Positions 5,604-7,144 of a stretch of 7,144 bases of DNA are shown here, in pieces. Each line of letters starts with the position of its first letter. Within the stretch, counting starts at the first letter, position 1. Origin of the DNA: Anaerolineales bacterium (GTDB lineage: Bacteria; Chloroflexota; Anaerolineae; 4572-78; NAK82); assembly GCA_024643945.1 (NCBI GenBank), contig JAHELX010000321.1, positions 1-7,144 on the forward strand, given 5' to 3'. A program made the translations under genes and the position numbers. The notes under the pieces are model-generated. The model did not search any database. It saw only the letters and a program-made list of their open reading frames with translations, and had not been told where the DNA came from.

Positions 5604-6520
5604 CGACGACAACTACACCTGTGCCAACACGGGCTTATACGCCCCCTGCAAAGAAGAGTGTCTGGCGAGGCTTTTTCAGGTCAGGCCGAGGTGACAGCCC
5701 CTTCAAGCGCCTCCTGATTCACCTGGTCCTCATCCTCTCCTGCGCCATCGCTGCCTACCCGGTGCTGCGCGTGTTCAGTGTATCGCTGCGCCCCGGCGAC
5801 CGCTTGCTCTCCACCTCATTGGCCATCATCCCTGGCGACGCGACCCTCCAGGCCTACGTCACCGTGCTGACTGAAAAACAGTTCCTGCTCTGGCTGTGGA
5901 ACAGTATCGTCATCACCTTTTCCACCGCCGTCATCGGCGTGATATTGGCATCAACCTCAGCTTACGCCTTCTCGCGCTGGAAGTTCCCAGGCCGGGGGCC
6001 GGGAATGATCTTTCTGCTGGCTACCCAGATGATCCCGGCACCCATGCTGATGGTGCCCATCTTTATCCTGGCCTCTAAACTGGCCCTGACACAAACCTAT
6101 CGGGGGTTGGTCATCGCCTACACGGTGACGTCGGTGCCTTTCAGCATCTGGATATTGAAGGGTTATTACGACACCATCCCCCGCGACCTGGAAGAAGCGG
6201 CCCTCATTGACGGCGCTTCCCCCATGTCGGCCTTCTGGCGCATCATCTTGCCCCTTTCCACACCAGCTCTGGCCATCATCTTTCTCTTTAACTTCATGCA
6301 GGCCTGGAACGACTATCTACTGGCCCGGGTGATGCTTGCCAACTCTAACGAATTGTGGACCTGGCCGTTGGGTCTGTTCAGTTTTCAAACTCAGTTCACA
6401 ACCGAGTGGGGGAATTTTGCGGCAGGCTCCATCCTGGTTATGATCCCGGTGTTAGCCCTCTTCCTTTACTCATCCAGATGGCTCATCTCGGGGCTGACGC
6501 TGGGGAGTGTGAAGGGATAG
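5600..6520 (+). CDS. CUT1 ABC transporter permease, MalG-like
   Basis: This 306-residue protein has six hydrophobic segments (about 38-60, 98-124, 133-158, 168-190, 222-240 and 271-296). Its start overlaps the stop of the upstream permease gene as ATGA, with AGGAG (5588-5592) seven bases before the start, so translation is probably coupled. The EAA loop is DLEEAALIDGASPMSAFW (196-213) with IILPLSTP (215-222). The C-terminus ISGLTLGSVKG is the characteristic MalG-type ending. A polar Thr/Pro-rich N-terminal tail of about 35 residues precedes the first segment. Together with the MalF-like partner it should form the heterodimeric channel. No gene for the ATP-hydrolysing subunit follows, so a shared, unlinked MsmX/MalK-type ATPase is likely. 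Confidence 0.95.
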   Translation: MTTTTTPVPTRAYTPPAKKSVWRGFFRSGRGDSPFKRLLIHLVLILSCAIAAYPVLRVFSVSLRPGDRLLSTSLAIIPGDATLQAYVTVLTEKQFLLWLWNSIVITFSTAVIGVILASTSAYAFSRWKFPGRGPGMIFLLATQMIPAPMLMVPIFILASKLALTQTYRGLVIAYTVTSVPFSIWILKGYYDTIPRDLEEAALIDGASPMSAFWRIILPLSTPALAIIFLFNFMQAWNDYLLARVMLANSNELWTWPLGLFSFQTQFTTEWGNFAAGSILVMIPVLALFLYSSRWLISGLTLGSVKG

Positions 6521-6611
6521 GAATCTGGGAATCAGCCCGCCCTGGCTCGCGCCAGCGGGCCGGGGGGGATCAGGAATCAGGGAATCCGGAACCAGGGAAT
6601 CAGGGGATTAG
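6520..6611 (+). repeat. 8-bp tandem repeat array (consensus GGAATCAG) split by a GC stem-loop
   Basis: Units lie at 6520-6527 (GGAATCTG), 6528-6535 (GGAATCAG), 6573-6580 (GGAATCAG), 6581-6588 (GGAATCCG), a shortened GAACCAG at 6589-6595, 6596-6603 (GGAATCAG) and 6604-6611 (GGGATTAG). The array begins on the last base of the permease stop codon. An inverted copy, CCTGATTCCTG (6662-6672), lies within the next gene and could pair with 6571-6581 over 11 bp. Apart from this array and its stem-loop, the 105-bp gap holds nothing recognisable. Its function is unknown; the look is that of a dispersed intergenic repeat. Confidence 0.7.
6535..6560 (+). terminator. GC-rich stem-loop after the permease operon, without a T-tract
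   Basis: GCCCGC (6535-6540) pairs with GCGGGC (6555-6560), and TGGC (6543-6546) pairs with GCCA (6551-6554) around the loop TCGC; CC at 6541-6542 bulges. It starts 14 bases after the stop codon. A run of G, not T, follows, so it may stabilise the message's 3' end or cause only partial termination, and readthrough into the glycosidase gene is possible. Confidence 0.4.
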
Positions 6612-6625
6612 GAAGAATCGGGAGC

Positions 6626-7144
6626 ATGAGAAGATTTTTTCGATTGGCCAACATCCTGTTTCCTGATTCCTGGTCGCTCGACCGAAAGCGAACTCGCTGC
6701 TATGGAATCCCGGCACGAATAGGGACGTTAGCTGTCGGGCCGGCGCTCTTGCTGATTTTCATCCTGGCGGCCTGTCTGTCTGCAGGGACCCCACCCGCAC
6801 CCACTCTGCCTCCTGTCACCGCGCCGCCTCTCCCCGCTGAGCCGCCGGCCTGGCATCTCCTGGACGACACCTGGGGGCCTTACCTGCCTGAGCGTGAGTG
6901 GGGTAATCCCCGTGAGGCAGTTCGGTCAGGCGACGGTTGGAGCTTCACTTACGAGAAAGCTCTGTCTACTCCCTACCGCTTTGGCGAGGATGGGATCGCT
7001 GGCATCACCGACCGCGCTTTGAGCGCGGCCTTCGCCTTTGCCTTTTTCCGGCCCGGTCAGCCTTACCTCACTGAGCGACTCTACGGCCTCGACAACCCCA
7101 GCGGGCAATATGGCGAAACTATCCTTGAAGACCGCATCTTTTAC
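6626..7144 (+). CDS. GH63/MGH1-like glycoside hydrolase lipoprotein (N-terminal 173 residues, cut by window edge)
   Basis: The frame from ATG 6626 stays open for exactly 173 codons to the edge. AGGAAG (6610-6615), partly formed by the 8-bp repeat, lies ten bases before the start. An Arg-rich N-terminus leads to a hydrophobic stretch (38-49) and a canonical lipobox LAAC with Cys50, then a Pro/Thr/Ala-rich tether (53-75). The part after residue 80 matches the pattern of bacterial GH63 glucosidases: WGPYLPEREWGNPREA (83-98), YRFGEDGIAGITDRA (117-131, compare the family's RWGEDGxxGISD) and LTERLYGLDNPSGQYGE (148-164, compare LKERLFGLxxxEGNHGED). GH63 members cleave alpha-glucosides, mannosylglycerate or glucosylglycerate. 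The catalytic acids would lie further on, outside the window. Membrane anchoring implies action outside the cytoplasm, feeding the transporter upstream. The true N-terminus is uncertain: residues 1-35 are long for a signal n-region and contain the inverted repeat copy. Confidence 0.72.
   Translation, partial: MRRFFRLANILFPDSWSLDRKRTRCYGIPARIGTLAVGPALLLIFILAACLSAGTPPAPTLPPVTAPPLPAEPPAWHLLDDTWGPYLPEREWGNPREAVRSGDGWSFTYEKALSTPYRFGEDGIAGITDRALSAAFAFAFFRPGQPYLTERLYGLDNPSGQYGETILEDRIFY

Noticed and set aside
6520..6611. CRISPR array
   Set aside because: The repeats are 8 bp, tandem and degenerate, with no unique spacers of constant length and no cas genes nearby.
6635..6640. T6 run as an intrinsic terminator before the glycosidase
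   Set aside because: No stable hairpin lies directly upstream, and the run is inside the coding frame starting at 6626.

Overview
The window looks like a piece of a Chloroflexota chromosome, probably Anaerolineae or Caldilineae-like. This is an inference from style, not a database match. The base composition is moderately GC-rich, and the solute-binding lipoprotein carries the Val/Lys/Glu-rich tether common in that phylum. A GspE/PilB-like ATPase domain joined to a GAF domain is also consistent with it.

Left part (1-1419, minus strand): the N-terminal 473 codons of a protein with a degenerate GspE/PilB-type ATPase domain, a short coiled coil and a GAF domain. It runs off the left edge. Middle control region (1420-1610): divergent promoters back to back, both with good -35/-10 boxes and 17-bp spacing. 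One dyad lies on the -10 box of the rightward promoter, and two weaker dyads lie at or next to the -35 boxes.

Right part (1611-7144, plus strand): a sugar-utilisation cluster. It encodes a ROK-family repressor (1611-2903), a CUT1-type sugar-binding lipoprotein (2951-4309), a MalF-like permease with three extra N-terminal membrane segments (4380-5603) and a MalG-like permease (5600-6520, overlapping the previous gene by 4 bp). After a 105-bp gap of 8-bp repeats and a GC-rich stem-loop comes the first 173 codons of a lipoprotein that resembles GH63/MGH1-type glycoside hydrolases (6626 to the window edge). No transporter ATPase (MalK/MsmX type) is present in the window.

Proposed working model (inference): an extracytoplasmic, membrane-anchored alpha-glycosidase acts on an oligosaccharide or glycoside. 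The lipoprotein captures the product, the two permeases import it using an ATPase encoded elsewhere, and the ROK protein senses the sugar and controls its own operon through the dyad at 1545-1560. Expression inside the operon seems to be tuned by a 34-nt hairpin after the binding-protein gene and a second small hairpin that covers the ribosome-binding site of the first permease gene.

Nothing here is a clearly new system. The least ordinary items are the degenerate GspE-like/GAF protein, the tandem hairpins at 4320-4371, and the 8-bp repeat array whose inverted copy lies inside the start of the GH63-like gene.
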